This document shows, piece by piece, positions 45,590 through 57,664 of a stretch of 64,000 nucleotides of DNA. The DNA lies in assembly GCF_048564905.1 (NCBI RefSeq), contig NC_132993.1:69719001-69783000 (forward strand). Reading direction: 5' to 3'. How positions within the stretch are numbered: the stretch's first letter is position 1; the number at the start of each line of letters is the position of its first letter. Under the pieces are notes generated by a model. That model was given only the letters and a program-made list of their open reading frames with translations, was not told the origin of the DNA and searched no databases. Origin of the DNA: Vicugna pacos (Eukaryota > Chordata > Mammalia > Artiodactyla > Camelidae). The position numbers and the translations under genes are program-made.

Positions 45590-46310
45590 ATGGGCAAACC
45601 ATATGATCCAGTGATCCTACTTCTGTGCAGGATTTCAAAGAAAATGAAAACAGGATATCGAAGGGCTGTCTGCTTTCCTGCATTCCGGGTGATATTATTT
45701 CCAATAGCCAAGATATGGAAACAATCAAAGTGTCCCTCAATGGGTTAATAGATAAAGAAGACGTGGTGTATATATACAGTGAAATGTTATTCAGCCAGGA
45801 GAAAGAAGGACATTCTGACATTTGTGACAACTTGAATGAAACTTCAGGACTTTGTGCTATGGGGAGTAAGCCAGAGAAATACAAATACTGCCGGGTGTCA
45901 CTTGTGTGTGGAATCTGAAAGCACCAAACTCTTAGCGACAGACAGTGGGAATGGTGGTTATCAGGGGCTGGGGTGGGAGAATCCAGATGTTGGTCTGGTA
46001 CAAACCAACAAAAAGATACAAACTTAGAGTTAGAAGATGAATAAGTTCTGGAGATTTAATGCGCAGCATGTGATTGTAGTTAGCAGTTCTGTATTATATA
46101 CTTGAAAGTTGCTAAGAGACTAGATCTTCAATATTCTGACTACAAAAAAAGAAATGATAATCTTGTGACTTGATTGAGGTGTTGAATAACACTGGGGTGA
46201 TCATATTGCAATATATGATATTTCAAATCAACACCTTAAAGCTTAAACCTTACCTTAAACTTACACAGTGTTCTAAATCAATTGTATCTCAATGTTTTAA
46301 AAACATTTCT
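45590..46310 (+). mobile_element. L1 LINE 3' region
   Basis: A long run of L1 3' landmarks: 'tccagtgatcctacttctgtgcagg', 'tttccaatagccaagatatggaaacaatcaaagtgtccctcaatgggttaatagataaagaagacgtggtgtatatatacagtgaaatgttattcagcc', 'ggtggttatcaggggctgggg' and a 'caattgtatctcaatgttttaaaaac' end. The 97-codon frame at 45625-45918 lies within it and is not a host gene. Confidence 0.88.
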
Positions 46311-46564
46311 GCTGTAAATAAATACTCTCAGGGCATTCAAATGTGCAGCCAATATTAAGAACCAAAAAGGCAGCTGTTTTCAAAGATCATTTCCAGAGTG
46401 GGAGACTATCTTCAAGGAAGAATGACTGCTTGCCCAATTAAATGGGTTATAGCAGAAACCCAGGATCATCACGTGTACGTAGAATACAGGTAATATTTTC
46501 AATGGAAATTGTGTCCCTTATCGTGGTAATGCAGAGTACCATGGATTAGAAATTTAATTTTCTC

Positions 46565-46818
46565 TTAAAATGCCATTTGATTTCTAAACTTTAAAACTGT
46601 AAAATCTCCAAATGATAATACCAGATGTTGGCTGAATGTGAACATTTCTGGAATAGCTTCAGGAATCTGGCCATTTTCAGTCATCCTGCTCAGATGACGA
46701 ATGTCAGTGTAGTACTGGGGGCTCGTCTCTTTGTGGATTCTCACTGTCGTGTCCAGCACATACAGTTCCTGTCTAACTAGTGTGTTATTCTCACTGGAGC
46801 ATTGGCCCTTAAAAACGT
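46565..46818 (-). pseudogene. Exon-like open frame of unknown origin
   Basis: A minus-strand frame stays open for 85 codons, from a TAA at 46823-46825 down to a TAA at 46565-46567. The product has a balanced composition, with segments such as NTLVRQELYVLDTTVRIHKE, TSPQYYTDIRHLSRMTENGQ and MFTFSQHLVLSFGDFTVLKF. Codon choice looks coding-like, with many CTG, CAG, GAG, GAC, ATC and AGC codons in AT-rich surroundings. An AG lies at the upstream edge (46819-46820) but without a good pyrimidine tract. There is no natural ATG start. I cannot assign a family. It could be a terminal host exon, a fragment of a retroposed gene, or an unknown fossil. It is not an L1 segment that I recognise. Confidence 0.4.
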
Positions 46819-46825
46819 CTGTTTA

Positions 46826-47385
46826 TCTTGGGCACTTACTGAGTGAGTGGCTCTTCATCATAATTAACAATCTTTTTGACTATAATTTCCTTTAACAGTT
46901 TCAATAAAATCTTATTCCTCAGTTACCTACAAAACAAATTTCAAATATTTCTTAAAATAGACAGGCCATTGTACTATTTTCCTGTCAATAATTATTTATT
47001 AGTTTTACAATTAACATTGTGAAGAATTCAAATACATAAAACAATGTAAACAATACAAGAACCTCTGAGATTAAGCAGATACTCATTTTTTAGTATTTTC
47101 TTTCTCATTTTCTTCTCTCATTCCTTTTATGGAAATAGGATATTAGAGATGCAGCTAAAGTCTCTTTTTCCATCAATTTCCCTCTCTCCATTCCGCAAAG
47201 TTTTTTTTTCCAATATGTATTTTTGTACTCTCGTACATGATGAGAATCATAAAATGGACAAGTGATTTCAAGTGGTACATAAAATTTTGCAACTGGTTCT
47301 CTAAGACCACCAAGTGTTCTGTGTACGTGCTGACACATGTGGAGCTAGTTCAGTCACTTTAATTGCCTTATAATAATCTACTGGA
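46826..47385. other. Gene-free stretch, nothing named
   Basis: The 77-codon minus frame at 47105-47338 may already overlap degraded L1. No other signal was recognised. Confidence 0.45.
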
Positions 47386-47389
47386 TGAA

Positions 47390-48235
47390 CAAAGTACATT
47401 TTTTCCTATTTTCCTGAAGAACAGTTCATTTTTAAAAACTATTTCTTACAATTATAAATAGTGCTTCTATGAACATTCGTATAAATACTTCTGTCCTGTT
47501 TCAGCCGTTCTATTCAGTGCCTGGTGGTATCACACTGTGGCTTTAATTGATGTTCCTGATGAGGACTCTGCCTGCTTACTGACCACTCAGTGTCGGCTGT
47601 GATGTGGCAGCTCATGTCTTTTAACTATTTATTGTTGTTGTTGTTGTTGTTAGCGGAATGCTTCTTATTTTCTTGTTCATTTGTAGGAGCTCTTTAAATC
47701 TGGGTATGATCCCCTGTCAGAAGTATTTGGAATATTTTCACTCTCTTGGTAATGTTTCTGGTAAACAGAATTTCTTAATATTTATGAGGTTCAGCTTATC
47801 AGTCTTCTTGAAGCTTGTGCTTTCTGTCTGCTGTTTGAGACATTTTTCTTTACACTAAAGCCATGCACGTATTCTCTATTTTTCCTTTAAATGATTAGTA
47901 GCTTTTCCACATATAAGCTATATGATTCATTATATATTTTTTGGTATGGTATAAGGTAGAAGTCAAGATTGATTATTTTTTCCATTCAGATATCCAATTG
48001 CTTCAGTTCCTTTTACTGAAAAGACCATCTTTCCACCAAGTGTTCGCAGTGGTAACACACTTACAAATCAGGAGATGACATATGTGTACGTCTCTGTATG
48101 AACTCTGTTCTCTTGCATTGATCTGCTTCTCCTTAGAGAAACTATTCTGTACATGCCTGTATCTCAGGTAGTAAAATTCCTTAACTTTGCTCTTCGTGAT
48201 GATCTTGGCTGTCTATTCTAGATTCTATGCATTGT
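47390..48235 (-). mobile_element. Old L1 LINE ORF2-end and 3' region, reversed
   Basis: The + strand follows reversed L1: 'aatagtgcttctatgaacattcgtataaat', 'tggtatcacactgtggctttaattgatgttcctgatgagg', 'gtaggagctctttaaatctgggtatgatcccctgtcagaag', 'gtatggtataaggtagaagtcaag', then 'ccaattgcttcagttccttttactgaaaagaccatctttccacc' and 'gctcttcgtgatgatcttggctgtctattctagattc'. A (TTG)n run at 47629-47652 lies inside. Confidence 0.82.
47629..47652. repeat. (TTG)n microsatellite
   Basis: About seven TTG units inside the reversed L1. Confidence 0.85.
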
Positions 48236-48239
48236 TGTA

Positions 48240-49340
48240 TAAGTGTGTGTGCGTACATGTGTTTATGTGTTTCATCTGCTGAAAAATTTGTCATATATAT
48301 AATATTTTATAATATTATAAATAAAATAGTAAATTATGTAACAGAGAGAGTAACTATTATATATATTTTTAATAGTAACTTGGAATGGATGATATTGAAG
48401 TTGCTCCCTGTTTGTTTGTTTGAATTGTGTTATATTTTTCTGTACAACAATATTTGGGGATTCTATGGGTGAGTAGTTGGGAGAAGCTATGTGACTTACT
48501 TAGTTCCTGGGTTCATTTTCTTCTTTCTTCCACTGTTATAGGGCACTTTCTTTAAAATAGATGGTTCCTTTTATTATGTTTTTTTCTCTTCTGATTTTTC
48601 GTATTATTTATTTGGGAACTTTCTTTATCTTTAGCCTCTTTTTGTCCCTTCGCCCATAAATTTCCAAAAATACAATGTCTTCCAAAATGTCACCTTCTCT
48701 CCAGGAAGTGATGCCTCCCTGGGACTGCCATATCAGGCCCTGTGCACCTTCCAAGACACTTCCCGCCGGTCCTCCGTATCCAAGGTATCATCTACCAGGT
48801 CTTATAAATGATTTCAGTAGTTTTTCTAATAGTTACTCTCTTCCTTCTGGGAGCAAAGCCTCATTGTTGTTGGCTGTGTTCCACTGCTGCTCTAACCTGG
48901 CACACTTCCCTTTGTTTTGCCAAATCCTTTCCCCATTCTCCAGTCTGAATGGACCCTGGAGGCGTTGCTGTTGCTCTTCTGGTGTTCTCTTGGGTTGACT
49001 TTCTCAGTTACAGGTAGATTGATGTATACAGACTCCTGTGTCTCCTGTTTGTGCTGGGGGTGTGAACTAGGATAATTTTATTTGCTATCCTAATCTACAT
49101 TGTCTATATGCAGCTTTTGGGAGTATATGGAAGGTATGTGGCCAACATTATCTTACAGGATGCTAGAATATATCTTCTACTTTTAAAGAACTCATTCCAA
49201 AATAAACTGATAAATAGCGTGTCTATACAGATGTCTCATTTTACAATGACCCATTTGACATTCCTCTCCATAGGGATCAGTATAGGCTTATCTGTTATTA
49301 AGAACTCCTAAATAAGTTAGGTCACTGTGTCACTCTTTGG
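48240..49340. other. Gene-free stretch, possibly with an L2 trace
   Basis: The block 'atgtcaccttctctccaggaagtgatgcctccctgg' (48688-48723) resembles an L2 3' segment but is too short to be sure. The 107-codon frame at 48675-48998 starts there and is not protein-like. Confidence 0.4.
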
Positions 49341-49344
49341 ATCG

Positions 49345-49470
49345 ATGGAATTCATACCTCAGAATGCATAAGGGTAACTCCAGGAGCTTTTAAAATTACG
49401 TATCTGCCTCTAGTTTCTGATCTGAGATGGGGCCCAGTAATCCACCTTTTAAAGAAGCCACTATTGTGAA
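49345..49470. mobile_element. MER5-like hAT MITE fragment
   Basis: 'cagaatgcataagggtaactccaggagcttttaaaattac...tttctgatctgagatggggcccagtaatccacctttt' matches the core of MER5/Charlie-type MITEs. Confidence 0.55.
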
Positions 49471-49474
49471 ACAG

Positions 49475-52400
49475 GTGGAAGAAAAGCAATGTTTTTTGAC
49501 TCAAGGAGATATACGTTCTGTGCTGAGAATGTCAGCCAGTATCTTCTCGGTGGCAATCAGAATACCTTACATTCTATGGAATATCTTTAGTCATATGAAC
49601 TTGGCCACTGATTAAGGAGAAGGAAATGTAAAAATAATTCTTTAGGCTCAAAATTATCTGTGAAAAAAATTCAGAATTTCTGCCAGCTAAGTCCTCTCTG
49701 ATCTCATTCCCAGAAATACTCCTTGCTGAGAATCTATTTTCTAAGAACTGGTTTAAAAGAGATAACATATGATTCAGCAGGTTGTTCTCCATGCTCTGAA
49801 TTAATCTGATTTTTAAAAATTAACAGTGGTGTGGAGCTATATGATACCTCATTTGTAATTAGTACCTGAAAGAAAATCGCACATATCTTAAATTGCACAT
49901 AACTTTTGTAGAAGTCCGCCAGAAAGTTATGACTTAAAGGAATCAAACAGGACTTGTATCTGGGGATTTGAATGTCTTAATTTAAAGATACCAGTTCTGT
50001 TATGATTATAAAGTTTATTGTTCTTCCATTACTTTAAAAAATACTATTGTTTTTAACAAATCCCCTTAAACAAATCAGTTTTATGATAGAATTTAATTTT
50101 TGCACTCAAGACTGGTGTAATTTGCCTAAATTATACAACCTTTTAAAGGTAATTTATCATTTTTACCTAACAGTTTTTTTCACAGAGAAATACGGCTCTG
50201 TATTGCAGTGCTATCTTACATCAAAAGAAAGTGTAGCTGAAATTTAAAGTGAGGAAGGCTTTAAAAATGGCTTACCTAATAATTTTGTTCACCTAATTTA
50301 AATACTATATATGTTCATTTATTAGATAACACCAAATTTAAGTTAACACACATTCTTCTAATTACACTATCCCCAAAATGTTATGATACAAATTCTTGTG
50401 GATGTAGATAAAATTGTTTCTTCACTTTTACAAATATATTTAAAATCCCATATGTAACATATTTCAAAGAACATTACTTTTTATACCCACAGTTTATGAA
50501 ATGATTTTATTCAGTCTTCATACAGAACTTTGACATTGATACCTCAGTAAAGCCTACAGTCACTTTTGAACTCATCTAACAGTTTTGAAGAACCTCTTGC
50601 CTTTACTTCTGACTGCCTACATTGTTTAAATTCAGCACTTTTTGAATCAACATAGGATGCTGATCATTGGAATTTTTTTTTATACCAACCCAATTACTCA
50701 GTCATCTAACTCTACAACAGTTTGGGGGTTTCTTTAACCTGTTTTCGGTGGGTATTTATTGACACCTGCAGAACATACTACTTAATGTATGGTTTTAGAA
50801 AGGATCTTTAAAAGGAGTTTTAAAATAGTGACATCCATCACTTGCAGTGTGAAGTCATACCTCTAAAAATTGCTAGATCTATGATAAACCTCTCTATCTC
50901 AGCCTTTTTAATTGAACCTACCAGATTTTCTCAATTAACACCAAGATATATCAATTAAGATCACTGTGGGCTAATGTATCATTTGCAAACAGTACTTTAA
51001 AGTAAAGAAATGGGAAGAATTGTACTACAGTGAGAGGCTGTGCAAGGACAAATGTAAAGTAATTTCTTTCTCAGAGATGATTTTGGAAACGAAGCTTCCC
51101 AGTCATGTAATCTACATTTATTATTTTCTTATACCACAATTCATTTCTTTTTCAGAAATATTTGTAATACTGTATCATAGTTCAGTATTTTAAGCTTCCT
51201 TAAATTAAAAAATGAGAACTTTTAGAGTTTTTCCTTAATTTAGAAGTTATTATTATACCTTTTGAAAAGAAGTAAGAAGAATTTTTTTTCTATCATCAGT
51301 TTTTAGATGTAATTTATGAGTGTTCCTTCAGCAATTTCCACCGCTGCCCCTCCAGCTGTCGGCATGCAGTGCAGAAGGGGGCCTCTTGGTGTCAACACAC
51401 AACTCGTGAGGGTTCACAACTCCCCCTACTTTGCTTCTACTTTGATCCATGCTGTCATCCCCCCAAAATAGCTTGTATTTCAGATTTTTGGTAATGCGAA
51501 TATCCAATCTGAACAGTCAAATATTTAAATGTCTTTTTCTGTTCTTACCTGTAATCTTTGAAAATTAAGTGAAGAATTTTAACTTTTTGTTTAAGTATTT
51601 CAATGACTATTCTTACCCAAAGCAGGATAATGACAATCTTGTTTTTAATCAGAATATCAAATAGAATCAACAAAGTTTCATTAAGAACAACAAAGTTTTT
51701 ATAGTGCTCAACTTAGGTAAGGAAAATGACTGCTTTTCCATGCATGTAGAGTGATGTAAAAGTTGGTTGGCATGGAAACCATACATATTAGTATGGAGCC
51801 CTTTAAAAGCACAGTAAAAGAATATTAGAATACTAGTACATCATCTGAAATTCCATAGAGGGGTAAGTGACTTGATGATAGTATCAACCCCAAAGCATCT
51901 CTGGTTCATAAAGAAAAGCTTTTCTTTCCATATCAAATTTTTGACCGTGCCAGTGAGTCATAACCTAGCAAGCCTCTCTATATAGAAGAAACCACAAATA
52001 TCAGTATAATTCTAACCTAATTTCTTGGTCATGGTTAAGTGTCAAAACTCATAATTATTCTTTGAATGACTGATAGTATTTTATGATCACATGTGTAACA
52101 TGGCAGAGGAAAGCGGGTAGATGAGCTAGATGAGCCTGGGGCTGTGGCCATGGTTCCTCAAAGCTCCTATGGCATACTGGGGAGAATGGAGTTAAATTCT
52201 GGCCTGGGATCCCTTTCTCACCCTTAGGAGTGGAGGCAAGGATGCTCCTGGGAAAGAAAGCAAGCAGGCACCTGGTCTAATCTTCTACATACTGATAACA
52301 CACCTGCTAGACAATAAACTGGTATTTATCAGGAGCAGAATTTTACCTACTGGTTTTCCCTGGCTTAGGGTTGCTCATGGTAAACAAATCTAGACCTGAT

Positions 52401-52845
52401 GGACCTATGAAATAGGACTCCAAACAGTGCCCTGTAAGCTACGCAAATTCCTACGCAAATAACCTGTGGTGCTCCCTTTTGTGAGAGGTAGCCCCATGCG
52501 TCTTATTAAAGACCTCATGGATTATTCTGGGTCACAGAGCATGACTGATGTGTGAAGAGGGGACCTGGGACCTGATGTATCCAGACCTTTCCCTTTGTCA
52601 TCTTGTCCTGATTACTTGTGTTCTTGACATGATTAGTAAACTTGACACTGGGTAAGGTATCTGGCTTTTCTGTCAGTTGGATTTGACAACCTGAGCTTTG
52701 TGCTGGCTCACATACACAGGGCCCTAAGTTGCCCTAGTGATCTACAAGGATTATACAAAGATGCTAAGAATTTACACTGAAAAAAATACTACAGTGCTGA
52801 GGGAAAACGTGTTTGATCTAATGTTGCTGAATTTAGTATGATCCA
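49475..52845. other. Repeat-poor gene-free stretch
   Basis: About 3.4 kb in which I recognise no SINE, LINE, LTR or DNA transposon. A small GC-richer segment occurs at 51335-51430. No coding frame has family features. A 52100-52740 block of higher GC could be an unrecognised old repeat. Confidence 0.45.
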
Positions 52846-52849
52846 GTAA

Positions 52850-52975
52850 TTTCAGTAGAATAAAATCTCTGTGAGAATGGGGACTTTTTTTTTCTCTTTT
52901 GCTCAATCTAATATATTAACTGAGCACATTGTAGGTTCTCAATAAATGTATTAAAATATGTGCATAAATACTTTA
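52850..52975 (+). mobile_element. L2 LINE 3' end
   Basis: 'aatctctgtgagaatggggactttt...tgagcacattgtaggttctcaataaatgtattaaa' matches the closing part of L2 ('gagggcagggactttgt...cacatagtaggtgctcaataaatatttg'). Confidence 0.65.
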
Positions 52976-52979
52976 TGAT

Positions 52980-54030
52980 TTAAATAACCTTTCCAGGTAA
53001 TTCACCGTCTGCCTGGACGTTTCAGGTGTGCGCTCAGTGTTTTAGCTCTCTTGTGCTCCTCTCTACATGATAATCAATGCATATATAGCAGGAGCTGAGG
53101 TACTGTTGTGACAAAGGGAGGATGCGTGCAGTCACTGAATTAATGGTGGAGTCTTCTGAATCTCCTAGGTCTCTGCTGTGGTTAGAGTAAGAGCAGTTCC
53201 AAATATCAGTGTGCTGGCATCAGACGTAGAGAGCTATAGTCTTGCCTATCTGCCTCCTTCCGTAATGTTCTTGAATAAATTGTCTTTGTTCAGAATCCAG
53301 GCAGGCCTGTGCTTATCCACTGCCCTTCATAGAATTTCCCTCTCCCCACACCTGGACATGTTGGAACTTCTAGTTTCCTTGTACACATCACAAACACCAA
53401 GAGCACTGCCTCATAGTTACTTTTGCCTTTTTAAAGCTTCCTTTCTGCCATTTCTCCTATGCCATATCTCACAAGTCACTGTTACTAAAGCTAGAAATTG
53501 GGGGGGGGGGCGTTGGAAGAAGGGCTGTCTGCAGACCCCTGGCTCTCCTTCCAAAGAAACACACCATCATTTAGATGTATCTAGGTTTTCTTTGAGAAAT
53601 TTGATCTCAACTTGGAAATCTCAGTCTATCATTCCTTGTTTTACTTTACCCTTCTTCCTCTGAGAGCCTCTCAAGAGGGAAGGCGTTGGATTTTGGCTTT
53701 TTGTTTCTTTTGTGTTGTATCCTGTTAGTATTCTAGAAAACAGGCCTCCTGGTTAGTCACCATGTGAGTAATGGTAATCTTTCAGCAGTACTGAATAAAA
53801 TCCCTAACGTGAATTCTCCAGGCTTGAGTATCATATTTTTAATATTAAAGTAACTTAGAGACACTTCTCTATAAGTATTTTTGGCATTGACAACCTTGCC
53901 AAACTAAAGATGTGAAGAAATTCAGCCTCAGGATTCAAAAGCTGACCAGTGACCTTTTTGTTCTAGGCTATCCCTGTCTGGTCCTTTTAAATTTAATGAT
54001 TAGCACTTGCAGTTGGAAGGCTGCAAGAGA
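52980..54030. other. Gene-free stretch with the longest open frame of the window
   Basis: A 161-codon + frame at 53178-53663 begins at a valine-coding GTT-rich region and crosses a G10 run near 53501-53510 (the glycine/tryptophan-rich stretch). It shows no domain, no family resemblance and no partner signals. I regard it as a chance frame. Confidence 0.5.
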
Positions 54031-54032
54031 AC

Positions 54033-54356
54033 ATGTTTTCAGGGCAAAACAAAATCCAAATATTTGCAAATGATTGTCTCTGTTACCTAGGGCCAAAGAG
54101 ACCTCCCACCTACTCTCATTTCCTTTCCTCTCTCCTCCACAAATCCACTGCCTCCCTTACACAGCAACAGAAAATGGTGATTGACTCCCAGTGTAGATTG
54201 GAATCAAAGTTATTGAAGATACAAAAGGAGCTGATGGAAAGAGAAGTTAAGCAAAGAGAAATGGATGAAGACATGGAGAATAGGCTGCTTGAGGGATATG
54301 AGGTTGATCAGGTGTTTTCCTCTCTAGTCAAAGAAATAGCCATTCAGGCAGGATGA
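54033..54356 (+). CDS. Doubtful 107-codon frame with coiled-coil-like C-terminal half
   Basis: Starts at an ATG and ends at TGA (54354-54356). The first 45 residues are undistinguished. Residues about 48-95 (QQQKMVIDSQCRLESKLLKI, then ELMEREVKQREMDEDMENRL) are rich in E, K, Q and L with heptad-like spacing and would form an amphipathic helix. I do not recognise a family. No Kozak strength, promoter or splice evidence was found. It may be chance or a scrap of a retroposed gene. Confidence 0.2.
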   Translation: MFSGQNKIQIFANDCLCYLGPKRPPTYSHFLSSLLHKSTASLTQQQKMVIDSQCRLESKLLKIQKELMEREVKQREMDEDMENRLLEGYEVDQVFSSLVKEIAIQAG

Positions 54357-54359
54357 CCC

Positions 54360-55695
54360 ATGTTCAAGGAAACGGGTTCTCTATTTAGACCAGAGGACTG
54401 TTTAACTCCACTTAGTAGGATAGGTCTCCTTCCCTGTCTTAGAGTGCTGGCAGATCCTTGAACCATCCTCACAGCGCACAACAACAGAAAGACATAGATA
54501 GCAAATAACAAAGATTACTGGGTGATTAGAATTGATTTAAAGTGCTTGAGTGAAATCTGATATTTGAAAGGAGTGGAAGTCAGGTTAGTTAATAGAAACA
54601 GAATGTAGGAAAGCAGTGAGTTCAGAAGAGTGGAAACAGTGGGTCAGCAAGGCATTGGAGAGAAACAGACAAAATAAGGAGAGGAAAACTGTAAATGCTT
54701 ATATTCTGACGAGTATAAAATGAGGAAACAGAAGAACACAGTGGGAGTTTAATCACATAGTTAAGAGCTTCCTGTATATAGCGTTAGAAAGAGGAAATAT
54801 GGGCAAATGAATTAATCACCGTACTTACAGGTTGGTTCTTACTGGTTAGGTCCATCCTGGGAAATGCCCAAGGAAAATCTGGGCGGGTTTGTGCTCCAGA
54901 GGAAGAGCAAGGTCTGGAAGTGACATACTTGATTTATTCAGCCCTCCCACTGAGAAAGATGCTTTTGTGAGAGAGACAGCAGGCCTGCAGAAGAAACGTT
55001 TATTGGCTACTGATGATATGTATATGAAACCAAGGATCAGTACAATTTAGGGAAATTCACAGCATGAAATAGAAGAACAAATATAGACGATCAGAACAAA
55101 TGACATGGGTGAGAACAGATAATTTAGGGAACAAAGGAAAGAAATTTTGATTAGTGTCCTAGGAGGGATTACAGAGGATGCTGATTCTGAAAACAAGACC
55201 GGGCTTCCAAATAAAGAAACAGCCAGAGAAGAACAAAAAGTTTAGGGAATATTAAAAATAGATTCAAAAGTTTAAAAGAAAAATCAGCGGAAGGGCTAGA
55301 TACCAGAATTTAAATGACTGTAGACCAAATAAATAATCTGAAAAGTAGAGTCAAAAAGTGCCTCATACCTTCTGAAAGAGAGTAAAAGCCTGTCCACACC
55401 TTCCTAAAGAGAGTTACAGCTGGAAATAGATTAAAAGGTAGTAATAGGAAAAATCAAAGAAATAAAGAACTTTTCTTCACTTGAAGAAAAGCATACTTTA
55501 TCATACTGAAAGGAGCTCCGTGGATTGAGCAATATAATTGAGAACATACTAGCAGTTCTACAGACCCTGGGAAAGTGTTGTTACCCCAGGAATATAGAAA
55601 ATTGCCTGTGAGTTTTCTTTTTTAAAGGAAAAAAAAATAGGTTAACTTTGGACAGCTCATTTTTGATAATGGATACCAGGAGAAAATGAGATTTA
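54360..55695. other. Gene-free stretch, purine-rich, possibly LINE ORF1-derived
   Basis: A-rich + strand sequence of the kind left by old LINE or HAL1 ORF1 regions. No block is definite enough to annotate. Confidence 0.35.
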
Positions 55696-55699
55696 TTTT

Positions 55700-55985
55700 C
55701 AAAGTCCTAAAAAAGAGGGTGGGGGAGAAGAACCTAGAGCTTATTATCCAGGAAAATTATCATTCTTATATGAAAGAAAATAAGTATATTTTTAGATGTC
55801 TAAGGGTGCTGACATTATACCTACCATGTTCAGGCCTTATCTCAAAGATTTGCTCAGGTAGGTACCACTGCAAGTCAAAAAGTAAGTCCAAGAATGGCCG
55901 CAACATCACAGTCAAGAAGCCATGGTGAGAAATCAGCTGGTAGTTCTTAAAGGAACTCACAGCTATGCCTAAAGAGTTGTAAATT
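55700..55985 (+). mobile_element. Possible HAL1/L1 ORF1-derived remnant
   Basis: 'gagcttattatccaggaaaattatcattcttatatgaaagaaaataagtatattttt' resembles the L1/HAL1 ORF1 segment that encodes the YPAKLSFKYEGEIKTF region, and 'aaaggaactcacagctatgcc' could be the following part. The 80-codon frame at 55686-55928 is in a different reading frame from that motif. Confidence 0.4.
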
Positions 55986-55989
55986 TAGG

Positions 55990-57210
55990 AAGACGAATTT
56001 CCAAAAACAAAAAGAGTTAGTGTTAGTTATGGCAGGTGATCTCTTTCATCTGTGATGATCAGAATGTTTGGTTTCTCTGGACATGAAAGGTAGGTGGATT
56101 TCAATAGGTATTCCAGGCCTCTGATGTTCTAGGTAGAGGATGGGGCATAAACAAGGCATAGAGACAGGAAAGAAAAAGGGGGTTTGGGAAATCAATGGAG
56201 CAGTCACACTGGAGTCACTGCGGTTTAACAGTTGGAGATTAGAGTGGAAATACTGATAAGAATTGTAGGATTCTTGACATTGACATCAAAGTGAACAAAT
56301 AGAATGTTGATTATTCACATTTTAACAGCTTTTTGTAGCAAAACAAAGCAGAAACAAAATAAAAACCATCTCAAAGTTTTACTAATACTACACCAAGTCA
56401 GTGCTCTCCTTCTGTGTTCCATATTTTTGTTCTTATGTATAATTATTTTATGTTCATGGTCATCTGGCTATAGTCCATAAGTGGGAGACAGGTAGAGAGT
56501 TGAACTTTCTTTACCTCCATATCATGATTCAGCTAATGCTATAGCTTATTGTGAACATCCTAATAATTAATGTTATATGTGGTCTCCAAATATTAATTGA
56601 AATATAAATGGGCAGATGTGCAAATACAAGACTGAGTGTTAGTAACACACTTCAGCTGACATGTGACAGGAAAAATTTGCTCTTACCTATATGAATATGT
56701 GTACGGAGCACTGATAAATACTGTTACCTTAAGGAGCTTTGTGTTACCAGTTGCTATCATGCCAATAGAGAGTCATCAGTGGAATCTTCCTAAAGATGTC
56801 TGTAAAATGTGTACATGTTAGTCATTAACCAATAGTAATAAATTCCATTAAATTACAATGGTGGTAGTAATCTTTGGTTGCTGTGTCCACTTATAGTCTA
56901 CCAAAGTTATCACCATGAGGGACAGTACAAAGAATTGTTTGCAAGTTTTTAAATCTACAATAAAGAGAACAAAATTTTTGAATGACATTTCTTGCCGAAT
57001 TACAGTTTCTGTTTAGGAAATGGAGGGAAGGGAAGGATGGCAGGAGGGCTGAAAGGAAGAAACCCTAAAAAAAAATGTTCTTTATTCTGTCATTCAACAC
57101 ACTTTTCAAATTATAGATTTTCTTCATTTTCCTTAAATGACAAGGAGTCAAAATTGCTAAGATAGATAAATATTTTTCTTAAAGAAAAAAGAGAGTCTTT
57201 TCCTTTCATT
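55990..57210. other. Gene-free stretch, nothing firmly named
   Basis: A segment at 56110-56300 resembles the same unnamed old repeat as at 21592 and 45270 ('ggcataaacaaggcatagag'). The rest is unclassified. Confidence 0.4.
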
Positions 57211-57214
57211 GAGC

Positions 57215-57660
57215 TTAGTCTCTGTGTCAGTTGGGACCTCTGAGAAGCTGATACCAAGGTGGGACTAGATATGTAAGTGGTTTATGAGGGAAATGCATGT
57301 GAAGGATGAAGAGGGGAGGGAGACCCCTCAGATAGCTGGGTCCCTACTGCCTGACACTGGGCGCCTATGAGGGGAGAAGGGAGGGAAAGGAGGATTGCAG
57401 AGGAGGGGCTTCCAACAGCACTGTAGCCTGAGAGTCTTGGTCAGGCCTGTGGAGAGTCTTTGAGCACAGGTTGCCTGGTAGAGGAGTCCTGGGTACAGGC
57501 AGAAATGAGCCAGCTCCAACTGGTGCTGTGCCCAGTCAGTTGCCAGGAACTGCCCAGTGGACCTGCAGCCTCGGCAGCAGCTTGCGCTGATGAAGGTGAG
57601 GATGCGGCCGCTGGAGGCTGTCAAGTCAGCCAGCTTGCGCTGACTAACTCAAGCTCCATG
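57215..57660 (-). repeat. Unclassified GC-richer repeat-like block
   Basis: The minus strand ends with CATAAACCACTTACATATCTAG..., then CAGCTTCTCAGAGGTCCCAACTGACACAGAG. This resembles the 'aataaaccacttt...ctgcttctggggaacccaacctaagaca' tail of several mammalian repeats. Within it CAGCTTGCGCTGA occurs twice (about 57580 and 57633). The overlapping frames on both strands at 57328-57771 lack family features. Confidence 0.35.
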
Positions 57661-57664
57661 GCCA

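Noticed and set aside
45625-45918. 97-codon + frame
   Set aside because: The DNA is L1 3' sequence, recognisable block by block.
53178-53663. Longest open frame of the window (161 codons)
   Set aside because: No domain or family resemblance, it crosses a G10 run, it lacks coding-like codon choice, and it fits a chance frame in 64 kb.
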